This document shows positions 1 to 8,874 of a DNA stretch of 8,874 nucleotides, one piece after another (the first letter of the stretch is position 1; every line of letters begins with the position of its first letter). The notes beneath the pieces were generated by a model, which worked only from the letters and a program-made list of their open reading frames with translations, was not told where the DNA came from and ran no database searches. The stretch is from an uncultured Eubacteriaceae bacterium (GTDB lineage: Bacteria > Bacillota > Clostridia > Eubacteriales > Anaerofustaceae). The DNA is taken from contig CAMSGF010000022.1 of the NCBI GenBank assembly GCA_947058225.1, forward strand, positions 1 through 8,874, given 5' to 3'. The position numbers and the translations under genes are program-made.

Positions 1-90
1 TTTGCATGGGACAGAGCGGAAGATTTTTCAGAAGTAGAGAAAAGAAAGGGAGAAAGAAGACATTTAATAATTGAATACACACCTGAATAA
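1..90 (+). CDS. 3' end of an unrecognised gene (partial, C-terminal 29 residues)
   Basis: An open frame runs in from the window edge in frame 1 and ends at a TAA at 88-90. It encodes 29 residues, rich in charge, ending in HLIIEYTPE. The tail is too short to assign to a family and I do not recognise it. That it is a real gene end is supported by the intrinsic terminator starting seven bases after its stop and by the same-strand gene that follows. The upstream part of the gene lies outside the window. Confidence 0.55.
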   Translation, partial: FAWDRAEDFSEVEKRKGERRHLIIEYTPE

Positions 91-96
91 AATTGT

Positions 97-135
97 ATCA
101 CCGATGATTCATATATTATCGGTGATTTTTGTTTT
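97..135 (+). terminator. Rho-independent terminator after the upstream gene
   Basis: A perfect 9-bp inverted repeat (ATCACCGAT at 97-105, ATCGGTGAT at 118-126) can be extended inward by a G-T, an A-T and a T-A pair, leaving a six-base loop at 109-114. The right arm runs straight into a T-rich tract, TTTTTGTTTT at 126-135. It lies between the stop at 90 and the ywlC start at 151, so it most likely ends the upstream transcript and separates it from the block that follows. Confidence 0.85.
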
Positions 136-150
136 AAAGGAAAAGTAAAT

Positions 151-1191
151 ATGAAAACGACGATTTATAATTTATCAAAAGAAGATAAAAATAAAATATA
201 TAAAGAAGCAGCAACGATTATAAAAAACGGAGGAAATGTGGTCTTTCCAACGGAAACCGTCTATGGGCTCGGTGCAAATGCTTATAACGAAAAGGCAGTG
301 AAAAACATATTTAAAGTCAAAAACAGGCCGCAGGACAACCCTTTAATAGTTCATATAAGCGATTTTGATATGTTAAAAGACGTGGTAAGTGAAGTTCCTA
401 AAAATGCAAAGATACTTATGGAAAAGTTTTTCCCCGGTCCCTTAACACTTATAATGAAAAAATCGGATAAGATTCCAAATGTAGTGACAAACGGACTTGA
501 TACGGTTGGAGTCAGGATGCCCTCTCTTAAAAGTACGGGTGAATTTATATCAAAATGCGATGTTCCAATAGCAGCCCCGAGTGCAAATATTTCAGGCAGG
601 CCAAGCCTTACCTCTCCAAAACACATAGTGGAAGAATTAGACGGAAAAGTCAATATGATTTTACTTGAGGGGAGTTCAAATATAGGAGTTGAATCGACAG
701 TTTTAGACGTGAGCGAGAATATTCCAAAGCTTCTTCGCCCCGGTGGAATCGGAATACAAAAAATAGAAGAAGCACTTAATATGAAAATCAAAGGAAGCAG
801 CAGGGACGATGTATTAAAGCCAAAATCACCCGGAATGAAATACGCACATTACAGACCAAGTAAAAAAGTAGTCGTGCTTATGGGAGAAGAAAAAAATATT
901 ATTAAATATATACAAAAAGAGAAAAAAAATGATAAAATAGGGGTGATTGGATTTAATTCCCTTATAAAACAAATAGATGATGATATAATAAAGATATCCC
1001 TTGGGGATAATGAAAAAAGTGCATGCAATAAGTTATTTTCTTCCCTAAGAGAATTAGACACAACTGACATAGACATAATATATGCACAAGGACTTGAAAT
1101 AAAAGAAACAAAAGAACTTGATTTTGCTTTTATGAACAGATTGTTGAAATCAGCAAATTCAAATAAAATCAATACTGATACGGAGGTATAA
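151..1191 (+). CDS. ywlC: Threonylcarbamoyl-AMP synthase (Sua5/YwlC type)
   Basis: It makes L-threonylcarbamoyladenylate from threonine, bicarbonate and ATP, the first step of N6-threonylcarbamoyladenosine (t6A37) formation in ANN-decoding tRNAs; it acts in the cytoplasm. The 346 residues match the long Sua5 form, with an N-terminal YrdC domain (about 10-205) joined by a linker to a C-terminal Sua5 domain (about 225-335), unlike the short TsaC form. Visible YrdC signatures are FPTETVYGLGANA at 32-44, KNRP at 57-60 with DNPL at 62-65, FPGPLT at 94-99, VGVRMPS at 119-125 and APSANISG at 142-149. The start at 151 has an AAAGGA site nine bases upstream (136-141). It is the first gene after the terminator and its stop is three bases before rpiB, which suggests co-transcription. 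The last two sense codons (GAG GTA) form part of the rpiB ribosome binding site. Confidence 0.95.
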   Translation: MKTTIYNLSKEDKNKIYKEAATIIKNGGNVVFPTETVYGLGANAYNEKAVKNIFKVKNRPQDNPLIVHISDFDMLKDVVSEVPKNAKILMEKFFPGPLTLIMKKSDKIPNVVTNGLDTVGVRMPSLKSTGEFISKCDVPIAAPSANISGRPSLTSPKHIVEELDGKVNMILLEGSSNIGVESTVLDVSENIPKLLRPGGIGIQKIEEALNMKIKGSSRDDVLKPKSPGMKYAHYRPSKKVVVLMGEEKNIIKYIQKEKKNDKIGVIGFNSLIKQIDDDIIKISLGDNEKSACNKLFSSLRELDTTDIDIIYAQGLEIKETKELDFAFMNRLLKSANSNKINTDTEV

Positions 1192-1194
1192 AAA

Positions 1195-1644
1195 ATGAAA
1201 ACATTAATTGCAAGTGACCACGGTGGATTTGAGTTAAAGGAATTTTTAAAGGAAACTTTTAAAAAGGAAGGACACGATTTTATCGATTACGGGACATTTT
1301 CATGCGACAGTGTAGATTATCCCGACATCGCATTTAAAGCATGTGAAGACATTGTATCGGGTAAAGTGGACAGAGGTATATTAATTTGCGGAACGGGAAT
1401 TGGAATAAGCATCGCAGCAAATAAAGTAAAGGGAATAAGGGCAGCACACTGTACAGATTGTTTTTCAGCCAAGATGTGTAAACAACACAACAATGCGAAT
1501 GTAATCGTACTTGGCGGAAGGATAACAGGACCTGAACTTGCCGCTGAAATACTAAGAAACTATTTAGACGAAGAATTTTTAGGCGGAAGACACGAAACTA
1601 GGGTCGACAAAATAAAAGCATACGAAGAAAAAATGTATAAATAG
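1195..1644 (+). CDS. rpiB: Ribose-5-phosphate isomerase B
   Basis: A cytoplasmic enzyme of the RpiB/LacAB family that interconverts ribulose 5-phosphate and ribose 5-phosphate in the non-oxidative pentose phosphate pathway, which feeds nucleotide synthesis. The 149-residue length is usual for the family. The sequence shows SDHGGFELK at 7-15, DYPD at 41-44, the active-site stretch ICGTGIGISIAANK at 64-77 with the expected catalytic base Cys65 and the Thr67 position, and HNNANVIVLGG at 98-108 with His98 matching the family's catalytic histidine. A CGGAGG site at 1181-1186, inside the end of ywlC, supports the ATG at 1195. Allose-6-phosphate isomerase and LacAB activities occur in relatives, but a housekeeping RpiB role fits the context. 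The TAG stop overlaps the AGGA binding site of the next gene. Confidence 0.95.
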   Translation: MKTLIASDHGGFELKEFLKETFKKEGHDFIDYGTFSCDSVDYPDIAFKACEDIVSGKVDRGILICGTGIGISIAANKVKGIRAAHCTDCFSAKMCKQHNNANVIVLGGRITGPELAAEILRNYLDEEFLGGRHETRVDKIKAYEEKMYK

Positions 1645-1653
1645 GAAAAAGCT

Positions 1654-2103
1654 ATGAGTGACAGAGTATCTTGGGATGATTATTTTATGCAAATATTAGA
1701 TGTGGTAAAAACCCGCTCCACCTGTGTAAGAAGGCAGGTGGGGGCGGTTATCGTAAAAGACAATCGAATTCTTTCCACAGGATATAACGGTGCACCAAAA
1801 GGCTTAAAGCACTGCACAAAGGATACATGTCTTCGCCTTAAAAACAATATCGCAAGCGGACAAAGACACGACCTTTGCAAAGCCACCCACGCAGAGCAAA
1901 ACGCTATAATCGGAGCGGCTCTTTACGGTGTGAGCATTGACGGTGCGACAATATACATTTCCTGTTCACCTTGCAGCTTATGTTCAAAAATGCTCATAAA
2001 CGCGGGAATAAAACGGATAGTCTACAGAGGAGATTATCCCGATGATTTCAGCCTTGAGTTATTAAAAGAAGCAGGAATTGAACTGGTAAAATATGGGGAA
2101 TAA
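1654..2103 (+). CDS. comEB: Deoxycytidylate (dCMP) deaminase, ComEB-like
   Basis: A zinc enzyme expected to deaminate dCMP to dUMP, the precursor for thymidylate synthase; cytoplasmic. The 149 residues contain the cytidine-deaminase zinc site: His79-Ala80-Glu81 (metal ligand and proton shuttle), then Pro106-Cys107-x-x-Cys110 (two cysteine ligands). Family motifs around the substrate pocket are [12 protein letters not shown] at 43-54 and the Cys/His-rich segment at 54-81, which in dCMP deaminases can carry an extra structural zinc. ATG at 1654 follows an AGGA at 1643-1646 that overlaps the rpiB stop. Its 3' end overlaps atpZ by 11 bases. In Bacillus the orthologue is named comEB for its locus, although it has no firm competence role. 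An uracil phosphoribosyltransferase gene (upp), often found between rpiB and this gene in Bacillota, is absent here. Confidence 0.93.
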   Translation: MSDRVSWDDYFMQILDVVKTRSTCVRRQVGAVIVKDNRILSTGYNGAPKGLKHCTKDTCLRLKNNIASGQRHDLCKATHAEQNAIIGAALYGVSIDGATIYISCSPCSLCSKMLINAGIKRIVYRGDYPDDFSLELLKEAGIELVKYGE

Positions 2104-2329
2104 TGAGAGAAACAAAGTATTGATGTTGTTATCTTTAATCACTCAGATAGGGCTTACAATAGTTGTTAACATCTTAATATGCCTTTATCTTGGGAGATTT
2201 TTAGATAACCACTTCAATACTAAAAATATTTGTACGGTTGTTATGTTATTTCTTGGAGGAATATCAGCGATTATAAATACCTATTCTACACTTATGAGGA
2301 ATGTAAAAAATGGGCAAAATAAAGAATGA
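2093..2329 (+). CDS. atpZ: AtpZ/AtpI-family small membrane protein of the ATP synthase operon
   Basis: A 78-residue protein with two predicted membrane helices (about 8-33 and 45-66), a short polar loop containing LGRFLDNHF between them, and a polar lysine-rich tail. Size, two-helix layout, the G-x-x-LD motif at the end of helix 1, the glycine-rich second helix and the place directly ahead of atpI and atpB match the AtpZ family. In an alkaliphilic Bacillus, AtpZ with AtpI has been linked to Mg2+/Ca2+ uptake and to synthase stability; a role here is inferred from that. The start overlaps comEB by 11 bases and has no strong ribosome binding site, so translation is probably coupled to comEB. An alternative in-frame ATG at codon 9 would remove only the polar N-terminus. 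Confidence 0.72.
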   Translation: MGNNERNKVLMLLSLITQIGLTIVVNILICLYLGRFLDNHFNTKNICTVVMLFLGGISAIINTYSTLMRNVKNGQNKE

Positions 2330-2858
2330 AATAAAAGAAATTTTAAATGAAAAAGAAGATGAAATAACCTATGAGCCTTTAAGTGAAGAACAAAGGGCAG
2401 AATTTGAAAAAGTGAATGAAGAAAATAGTTTTTTATTCAAAAAAGAACAATTAAATATTATAAAATATTCTTTTCTTATGCTTATATTTTCAGTTATAAT
2501 CATAAGTTTATTTTTTAGATCAAAAGAAAATATTTTAGGACTTATTTTAGGATATGTTATGTCCTTGTTAAATTACAGGTTATTATACCTAACCCTGATT
2601 AGGGCAACACATATGACACCTCATAAGGCTAAAAGATATACTATACTCCAGTATCTTGCAAGATATATACTTTTGGGCTGTGTTGCGGCAGGAGTTGTAA
2701 TAAATAAAAATTTCAATATTTTTACATTTTTAGCTGGACTTTTATTACTTAAAGTAGTATTATATTTAGAAAATTTTAAATATAGTCAAAATATGAAAAA
2801 AGTCACATATAAAAAGACTATAACAGGTGGTGAAGAAAATGGGAATAAGCACAGTTAA
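2310..2858 (+). CDS. atpI: ATP synthase subunit I (AtpI), with an extended acidic N-terminus
   Basis: A 182-residue membrane protein. Residues 1-48 form a charged, Glu-rich cytoplasmic segment, followed by four predicted helices (about 50-69, 74-95, 112-131, 135-152) and a basic tail. The helical part and its position between atpZ and atpB fit the AtpI family, which assists c-ring assembly in some Na+-type synthases and is not a structural subunit of the finished enzyme. The helix 2-3 segment (GLILGYVMSLLNYRLL at 77-92) has the typical AtpI look. The ATG at 2310 follows GAGGA at 2296-2300 and overlaps atpZ by 20 bases; the 3' end overlaps atpB by 20 bases. AtpI proteins are usually around 120-130 residues, so the N-terminal extension is notable. 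Function rests on context and topology, not on catalytic motifs. Confidence 0.78.
   Translation: MGKIKNEIKEILNEKEDEITYEPLSEEQRAEFEKVNEENSFLFKKEQLNIIKYSFLMLIFSVIIISLFFRSKENILGLILGYVMSLLNYRLLYLTLIRATHMTPHKAKRYTILQYLARYILLGCVAAGVVINKNFNIFTFLAGLLLLKVVLYLENFKYSQNMKKVTYKKTITGGEENGNKHS
2825..2832 (+). promoter_or_regulatory. Ribosome binding site that sets the atpB start
   Basis: AGGTGGTG lies six bases before the ATG at 2839, within the 3' part of atpI. An earlier in-frame GTG at 2827 sits inside this site, so it cannot use it and has nothing similar upstream. The ATG at 2839 is therefore the preferred atpB start. Confidence 0.7.
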
Positions 2859-3636
2859 AACAATTTTTCATATAGGACCGATTCCCATAAGTAATACGAT
2901 AATATGGACATGGGTTATATTTGGTATATTAACTCTTGTTTTACTTTTATTATCGAGGAATCTAAAGCTAAAGCCTACCGGAAAGGCTCAGTTGATATGT
3001 GAATATTTGGTAGATAGTGTGCGTTCTCTCGTAAAGACGACTATGGGCGAAGATAAGGGATATTTTGGAGGATATTTCTTTACGATTGCGGGATTTTTAA
3101 TACTTTCAAATTTAAGCGGATTTTTATTTCTCGGGATAGTTCGTCCGCCTACTGCAGACCTTGTTACAACACTGACCCTTGGTATATTTACATTTTTAAT
3201 GTGTCAGGGATTTGCTATTAAAACAAAGGGAATCGGAGGATATTTAAAGACATTTTTGGACCCGTTCCCATTTATGTTACCTTTAAATATAATATCGGAA
3301 ATGTCAACTCCTGTATCATTGGCATTTCGTCTTTTCGGAAATATTTTCGGAGGGATGGTTATAACGGGGCTTATATATTCAATGATTGCAGGAAATATTT
3401 ATACTACGGCTTTTATATTTTTGATGAGTGTGATACTCAACATTTTGATATACACAGGTAAATTTAAAAAAGTCTTAGACAATAAAATTATGAAATTTAT
3501 AGGGATAATACTTATGTTCCCTTCTCTTTTTGCGGCATTTGGACACGCATATTTCGATGTGTTTGCGGGAGTTTTGCAAACATTCATATTCTGTATGCTG
3601 TCCATGGTATTCGTTTCACAGGCTATGACAGACTAA
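2839..3636 (+). CDS. atpB: F1Fo ATP synthase subunit a
   Basis: The stator half of the ion channel in the Fo motor; it passes the coupling ion to and from the c ring. From the ATG at 2839 it has 265 residues. It is strongly hydrophobic, with family landmarks in order: an N-terminal helix (about 20-38), SNLSGF at 90-95, RPPTADL at 102-108 on the loop before a helix, then SEMSTPVSLAFRLFGNIFGG at 153-172. That last stretch contains Arg164, the essential arginine that faces the c-ring carboxylate. The C-terminal helix pair follows, with a glutamine (in LQTFIFCML) that is conserved in the family. An in-frame GTG four codons earlier is less likely because the ribosome binding site covers it. It overlaps atpI by 20 bases and is followed by a 50-base gap before atpE, the largest gap in the operon. 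Confidence 0.95.
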   Translation: MGISTVKTIFHIGPIPISNTIIWTWVIFGILTLVLLLLSRNLKLKPTGKAQLICEYLVDSVRSLVKTTMGEDKGYFGGYFFTIAGFLILSNLSGFLFLGIVRPPTADLVTTLTLGIFTFLMCQGFAIKTKGIGGYLKTFLDPFPFMLPLNIISEMSTPVSLAFRLFGNIFGGMVITGLIYSMIAGNIYTTAFIFLMSVILNILIYTGKFKKVLDNKIMKFIGIILMFPSLFAAFGHAYFDVFAGVLQTFIFCMLSMVFVSQAMTD

Positions 3637-3941
<305 letters not shown>

Positions 3942-3981
3942 TTTTATCTAAAAAAATTAAAAAGGAGAGAGGTTAAGACGT

Positions 3982-4488
3982 ATGGAAGGTACTTTGATAG
4001 ATTTTTCCATGAACATGGTCTATCAGATTTTAATACAAGCCGTTACGATTTTGTTCTTTTTCATCGTTATAAAAAAGTTCTTTTATGACAAAGTGGCAGA
4101 CATTTTAGATAAAAGAAAGGAAAATATTGAAGAAGAATTTGACACAGCTGACAGAGAAAAAGAAAATGCCATAAAATTAAAAGATGAATACGAAAAGAAG
4201 TTAAATGATTTTAATGAAGAAAGCATAATCTTAAAAAATCAGGCGAGAGAAGAAGCTAAAAAAGAGAGTTCTCTTATAATCAGAGAAGCTATGAATGAAG
4301 CGGCAAGTATTAAAAACAAGGCCAATGATGATATTAATAAAGCAAAAGAAAACGCTATGAAAGACATCAAAAGCGATATAATCGATATATCCATGGATAT
4401 AACAAATAAAGTTATCGAAGATGCTCTTGATGAAAATAAGCAAAAGGAGCTTATTGATAAAGCGATAGAAAGCATAGATGAGGTATAA
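3982..4488 (+). CDS. atpF: F1Fo ATP synthase subunit b
   Basis: The peripheral stalk subunit, 168 residues, which works as a dimer to hold alpha3beta3 still against rotor torque. One N-terminal membrane helix (about 11-30) is followed by the family pattern KKFFYDKVADILDKRKENIEEE at about 31-52, and then by a long, highly charged Lys/Glu/Asp/Ala-rich coiled coil to about residue 150. The short C-terminal part should bind delta. Start ATG 3982 has GGAGAGAGG at 3964-3972 upstream. The ORF ends in GAG GTA TAA, and this GAGGT serves as the binding site for atpH four bases downstream, so the two genes are likely coupled. Confidence 0.93.
   Translation: MEGTLIDFSMNMVYQILIQAVTILFFFIVIKKFFYDKVADILDKRKENIEEEFDTADREKENAIKLKDEYEKKLNDFNEESIILKNQAREEAKKESSLIIREAMNEAASIKNKANDDINKAKENAMKDIKSDIIDISMDITNKVIEDALDENKQKELIDKAIESIDEV
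4480..4484 (+). promoter_or_regulatory. Ribosome binding site that sets the atpH start
   Basis: GAGGT overlaps the last two codons of atpF and lies eight bases ahead of the ATG at 4493. The longer in-frame ATG at 4478 precedes this site and would overlap atpF. The protein from 4493 begins [16 protein letters not shown], which is the usual delta N-terminus. Confidence 0.6.
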
Positions 4489-4492
4489 TCTT

Positions 4493-5023
4493 ATGAGCAA
4501 TGTAAGTTACAGATACTCTTATGCTTTATTTTCATTAGCAAAACAAGAAGACATAACAGATAAATGCTTTGAAGATTTTTCTTCTTTTATAAAGGCATAC
4601 GATGAAAATCAGGATGCAAAAAAAGTCTTTTTGATGATTTCAAAAAGAGAGAAAAAAGACATCATTGAAAAGATGAATTTAGAAAATGAAATTTTTAAAA
4701 ACTTTTTATTTCTTCTGATTGATAAAGATAGGTTTGATTTGATAAAGCTTATATATCTTGATTTTAAAAAAATGTACTTTGAAGAAAAAAATATTCTGAC
4801 AGCAGAAATTGTTACAAAAATTCCTCTTGATGAAATATCAAAAGAAAAATTAGTTAAAAAATTAAAAGAAAAGTATGATAAAGAGATAATTTTAACTGAA
4901 AAAACAGATGAAGCTATTTTAGGCGGAATGATTTTATATATTGACGGAAAGGTTATCGACTTATCAATAAGACAAAAGCTAAATGATTTAAGACAAAAGC
5001 TTTATGAAACAAAAATAGTCTGA
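4493..5023 (+). CDS. atpH: F1Fo ATP synthase subunit delta (OSCP)
   Basis: It joins the b stalk to the top of the alpha3beta3 head. From ATG 4493 it has 176 residues. The N-terminal helical domain starts with the family pattern [14 protein letters not shown] (5-18). The middle is divergent and Lys/Phe-rich. The C-terminal domain ends with the conserved block [20 protein letters not shown] at 144-163, the region that contacts b. Delta is normally the least conserved F1 subunit, so the weak middle region is expected. A start at 4478 would add five residues without a good binding site. Its TGA stop overlaps TGAGGT, the probable binding site for atpA 11 bases on. Confidence 0.9.
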   Translation: MSNVSYRYSYALFSLAKQEDITDKCFEDFSSFIKAYDENQDAKKVFLMISKREKKDIIEKMNLENEIFKNFLFLLIDKDRFDLIKLIYLDFKKMYFEEKNILTAEIVTKIPLDEISKEKLVKKLKEKYDKEIILTEKTDEAILGGMILYIDGKVIDLSIRQKLNDLRQKLYETKIV

Positions 5024-5034
5024 GGTATAAAAAT

Positions 5035-6549
5035 ATGAATTTAAAACCCGAAGAGATTAGTAATATATTAAAGGAGCAGATTAAAAACTACTCCAAAGAG
5101 ATAAAATCAGAAAATGTGGGAGAGATTATAAGCGTTGGGGATGGAATTATGAGGGTGCACGGACTTGATGAAGCGATGATTGGGGAGCTTGTTATGTGTC
5201 CGGGGGAAGTATATGCAATGGTTATGAACCTTGAAGAAGACAATGTCGGTTGTGTTATTCTCGGAGAGGATGATAACATCGTTGAGGGAGATAAAGTTAA
5301 GTGTACGGGGAAAATAGTAAGCGTTCCTGTAGGAGAAGAAATGCTTGGAAGAGTTGTCAATGCGCTCGGACAGCCGGTTGATGGGAAAGGTGCAATAAAT
5401 GCAGATGAATACAGAAACGTTGAGGTAAAAGCGAGAGGCGTTATCGACAGAAAAAGTGTGGATACCCCACTTCAAACGGGATATAAGGCAATCGACTCTC
5501 TTATTCCTATCGGAAGAGGACAAAGGGAGCTTATTATAGGCGACAGACAGACGGGGAAAACTGCCCTTGCGATAGATACGATTATCAATCAAAAGGAAGA
5601 GGACGTATATTGTATATACGTTGGAATCGGTCAAAAGGCAAGTACAATCGCAAGAACTGTCGGTATTCTTGAAGAATACGGAGCGATGGACTATACGACT
5701 GTCGTAAGTGCAACAGCGAGTGAAACCGCACCGCTTCAATACCTATCCCCTTATTCAGGCTGTGCTATGGCAGAATACTTTATGGATAAGGGAAAAGACG
5801 TATTGATTATATACGATGATTTAAGCAAACACGCTGTGGCATACAGGGAAATGACACTTTTACTAAAAAGACCACCGGGAAGAGAGGCATATCCGGGCGA
5901 TGTATTTTATTTACATTCAAGGCTTCTTGAAAGAGCAGCAAAGCTTGAAAAGGGAGGCTCTATAACTGCCCTTCCTATAATAGAAACACAGGCCGGGGAT
6001 ATATCAGCCTACATTCCAACGAATGTCATTTCCATTACGGATGGACAAATCTTCCTTGAAAGTGAACTGTTCCATTCAGGCATAAGACCTGCAGTAAACC
6101 CGGGTATAAGCGTATCGAGGGTTGGAGGCTCCGCACAGATAAGCACGATGAAAAAAGTCGGTGGGCCTTTGAGGATAGAATACGCACAGTACAGGGAACT
6201 TGCATCATTTGCACAGTTTGGCTCTGATTTGGACAAGGAAACAAAGGCGAGCCTTGAAAAAGGTAAGAGAATAGTTGAGATGTTAAAACAATCACAATAT
6301 TCTCCGATGAAAGTTGAAGAACAGGTTCTTTCTATATATGCTATTACGAATAACTATGCAAAAGACGTTGACGTAAGCGATATAAGAGAATACGAAAAGT
6401 CATTGATAGACTATGCGAAAATGAATGAAAGCGAACTTTTAAAATCTCTTAAGACGGCAAAGGGCTTTGATGAAGAACTGACATCCAAGTTAGACAATCT
6501 TATCACATATTTTACAAAGAGTTTTGTAGAATCAAAGATGAGTAAGTAA
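5035..6549 (+). CDS. atpA: F1Fo ATP synthase subunit alpha
   Basis: A non-catalytic nucleotide-binding subunit of the F1 head, 504 residues, a normal length. It has an N-terminal helix (1-25) that binds delta, a beta barrel (about 26-95), a nucleotide-binding domain (about 96-375) and a C-terminal helical domain. Walker A GDRQTGKT is at 169-176, the same numbering as E. coli. [18 protein letters not shown] (about 257-274) contains the Walker B strand, and [13 protein letters not shown] follows. SVSRVGG, with the arginine finger at Arg362 that completes the catalytic site on beta, is intact. Cysteines occur at 55, 73, 90, 193 and 243, which suits an anaerobe. It lies between atpH and atpG as usual, and its stop is followed by the strong AAAGGAGG site of atpG. 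Confidence 0.98.
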   Translation: MNLKPEEISNILKEQIKNYSKEIKSENVGEIISVGDGIMRVHGLDEAMIGELVMCPGEVYAMVMNLEEDNVGCVILGEDDNIVEGDKVKCTGKIVSVPVGEEMLGRVVNALGQPVDGKGAINADEYRNVEVKARGVIDRKSVDTPLQTGYKAIDSLIPIGRGQRELIIGDRQTGKTALAIDTIINQKEEDVYCIYVGIGQKASTIARTVGILEEYGAMDYTTVVSATASETAPLQYLSPYSGCAMAEYFMDKGKDVLIIYDDLSKHAVAYREMTLLLKRPPGREAYPGDVFYLHSRLLERAAKLEKGGSITALPIIETQAGDISAYIPTNVISITDGQIFLESELFHSGIRPAVNPGISVSRVGGSAQISTMKKVGGPLRIEYAQYRELASFAQFGSDLDKETKASLEKGKRIVEMLKQSQYSPMKVEEQVLSIYAITNNYAKDVDVSDIREYEKSLIDYAKMNESELLKSLKTAKGFDEELTSKLDNLITYFTKSFVESKMSK

Positions 6550-6562
6550 AGGAGGCTAAATT

Positions 6563-7429
6563 ATGGCAGCCGAAAATATGTCGGATATAAAAAGGAGAAT
6601 GAAGAGTATATCTAGCACAAAGCAGATTACAAAAGCGATGGAGCTTGTTGCGGGGGCAAAGCTAAACAGGGCAAAAGACCTCGCCGTTAAGCGTAAAAAC
6701 TACACTGCGACAACCATCGAATTTATCTCAAGACTCAGTAATTATACAAAGCATATGGACAATCCCTATTTTAAGGAAAATGATTCAAATAAAAGGCTTT
6801 ATATAATTTTAACGGGAGACAAAGGCTTATCAGGCGGATATAACTCTAATATAATAAAGAAATTTTTGGAAACAGAAGGACAAAAAGGTCATAATAAAGA
6901 GGATATTTCCATAATCTCCATAGGTTCAAAAGGAACTATGTATTTTTTAAAAAATGATTATGAGGTTGTGGGAAAATATATAAATATAAATGAAGATATT
7001 GATTTTAATTTAGTTAAAAAAATATCAAACACAGTTTTAAATTTTTATAATTCAAAGGCTGTTGGGAAAGTTTATTTAATTTATTCAAAATTTAACAGTG
7101 TGGTAAGCCAAACGCCAACCTGCCATAAACTTCTTCCCGTATCACCTATGGAAGAAGAAACAAGAAAGAAACCTTCCATCATATGTGAGCCAAGCGGGGA
7201 AATGTTACTTGATTATCTTATCCCAAAGTATATCACAAGCCTGCTTTACGGTGCTATGATAGACAACTATGCAGGAGAACAGGCCTCTATCAGAATGGCG
7301 ATGAACGCCGCAACGGATAACGCAAACGGGCTTATAGAGGAGTTAAACTTAAAATACAATTCGGCAAGACAGGCGGGTATTACAAACGAGATAATAGAAA
7401 TAATATCCGGAGCATCCGCTTCAAATTAG
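6563..7429 (+). CDS. atpG: F1Fo ATP synthase subunit gamma
   Basis: The central rotor shaft, 288 residues, a usual length. The two ends form the antiparallel coiled coil inside the alpha3beta3 head: N-terminal IKRRMKSISSTKQITKAMELVA at 9-30, and the C-terminal helix from about 230, with YGAMIDNYAGEQASIRMAMN and ending in GITNEIIEIISGA. The Rossmann-like middle domain starts with TGDKGLSGGYNSN at 84-96. AAAGGAGG at 6548-6555 supports ATG 6563; a Met at codon 6 is a less likely alternative. No chloroplast-type redox insertion is seen. The TAG stop overlaps the AGGGAGG site of atpC, so the rotor pair gamma-epsilon is directly coupled here; in most operons beta intervenes. Confidence 0.97.
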   Translation: MAAENMSDIKRRMKSISSTKQITKAMELVAGAKLNRAKDLAVKRKNYTATTIEFISRLSNYTKHMDNPYFKENDSNKRLYIILTGDKGLSGGYNSNIIKKFLETEGQKGHNKEDISIISIGSKGTMYFLKNDYEVVGKYININEDIDFNLVKKISNTVLNFYNSKAVGKVYLIYSKFNSVVSQTPTCHKLLPVSPMEEETRKKPSIICEPSGEMLLDYLIPKYITSLLYGAMIDNYAGEQASIRMAMNAATDNANGLIEELNLKYNSARQAGITNEIIEIISGASASN

Positions 7430-7439
7430 GGAGGATAAT

Positions 7440-8874
<1,435 letters not shown>

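Noticed and set aside
71..117. Possible promoter (TTGAAT at 71-76; TATATT at 112-117) for the ywlC-atp block
   Set aside because: The two elements are 35 bases apart, and TGTATC at the proper spacing is a poor -10. TATATT also falls within the terminator hairpin.
351..1172. Two minus-strand open frames (146 and 107 codons) opposite ywlC
   Set aside because: Serine/isoleucine/phenylalanine-rich translations typical of antisense reading of AT-rich genes. The plus-strand Sua5 motifs explain the region.
2827..2838. GTG at 2827 as the atpB start
   Set aside because: It is inside the AGGTGGTG binding site for the ATG at 2839 and lacks an upstream site of its own.
5107..5739. A 210-codon open frame on the minus strand inside atpA
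   Set aside because: It lies fully opposite a strongly conserved atpA, has no ribosome binding site or recognisable motif, and its composition is that of a reversed conserved coding sequence.

Overview
This window reads as a low-GC, AT-rich Bacillota chromosome, most likely an anaerobic Clostridia or Tissierellia relative. The reasons are heavy ATA/AGA/TTA codon use, strong AGGAGG-type ribosome binding sites, very tight gene packing, the Firmicutes-style neighbourhood ywlC (Sua5) - rpiB - dCMP deaminase - atp operon, and cysteine-rich F1 subunits. The genus cannot be fixed from the sequence alone.

Layout: positions 1-90 hold the 3' end of an unrecognised gene, closed by an intrinsic terminator at 97-135. 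From 151 to the window end there is one continuous same-strand block of 12 genes. Gaps are at most 50 nt and several starts overlap the preceding stop, so it looks like one long operon. Its first three genes are housekeeping enzymes: threonylcarbamoyl-AMP synthase (tRNA t6A37 modification), ribose-5-phosphate isomerase B (pentose phosphate pathway) and dCMP deaminase (dUMP supply for dTMP). The remaining nine encode the F1Fo ATP synthase and its accessory proteins in the order atpZ, atpI, atpB (a), atpE (c), atpF (b), atpH (delta), atpA (alpha), atpG (gamma), atpC (epsilon), atpD (beta, cut off by the window end).

How the parts work together: AtpZ and AtpI are small membrane proteins that help build the complex. 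Subunits a, c and b form the membrane motor and stator, delta links the stator to F1, alpha and beta form the catalytic head, and gamma and epsilon form the central stalk. The c subunit carries the residues known to bind Na+ in Na+-translocating synthases, so this enzyme is probably Na+-coupled.

The main points of interest are the atypical gene order (epsilon between gamma and beta, instead of last), the Na+ signature in the c ring, an ATP-sensing motif in epsilon, and a one-base frame break plus degraded homology in the last ~54 bases of atpD that looks like a poor-quality contig end. I see no mobile element, CRISPR array, RNA gene or novel defence-type system; this is mostly an ordinary core-genome region.
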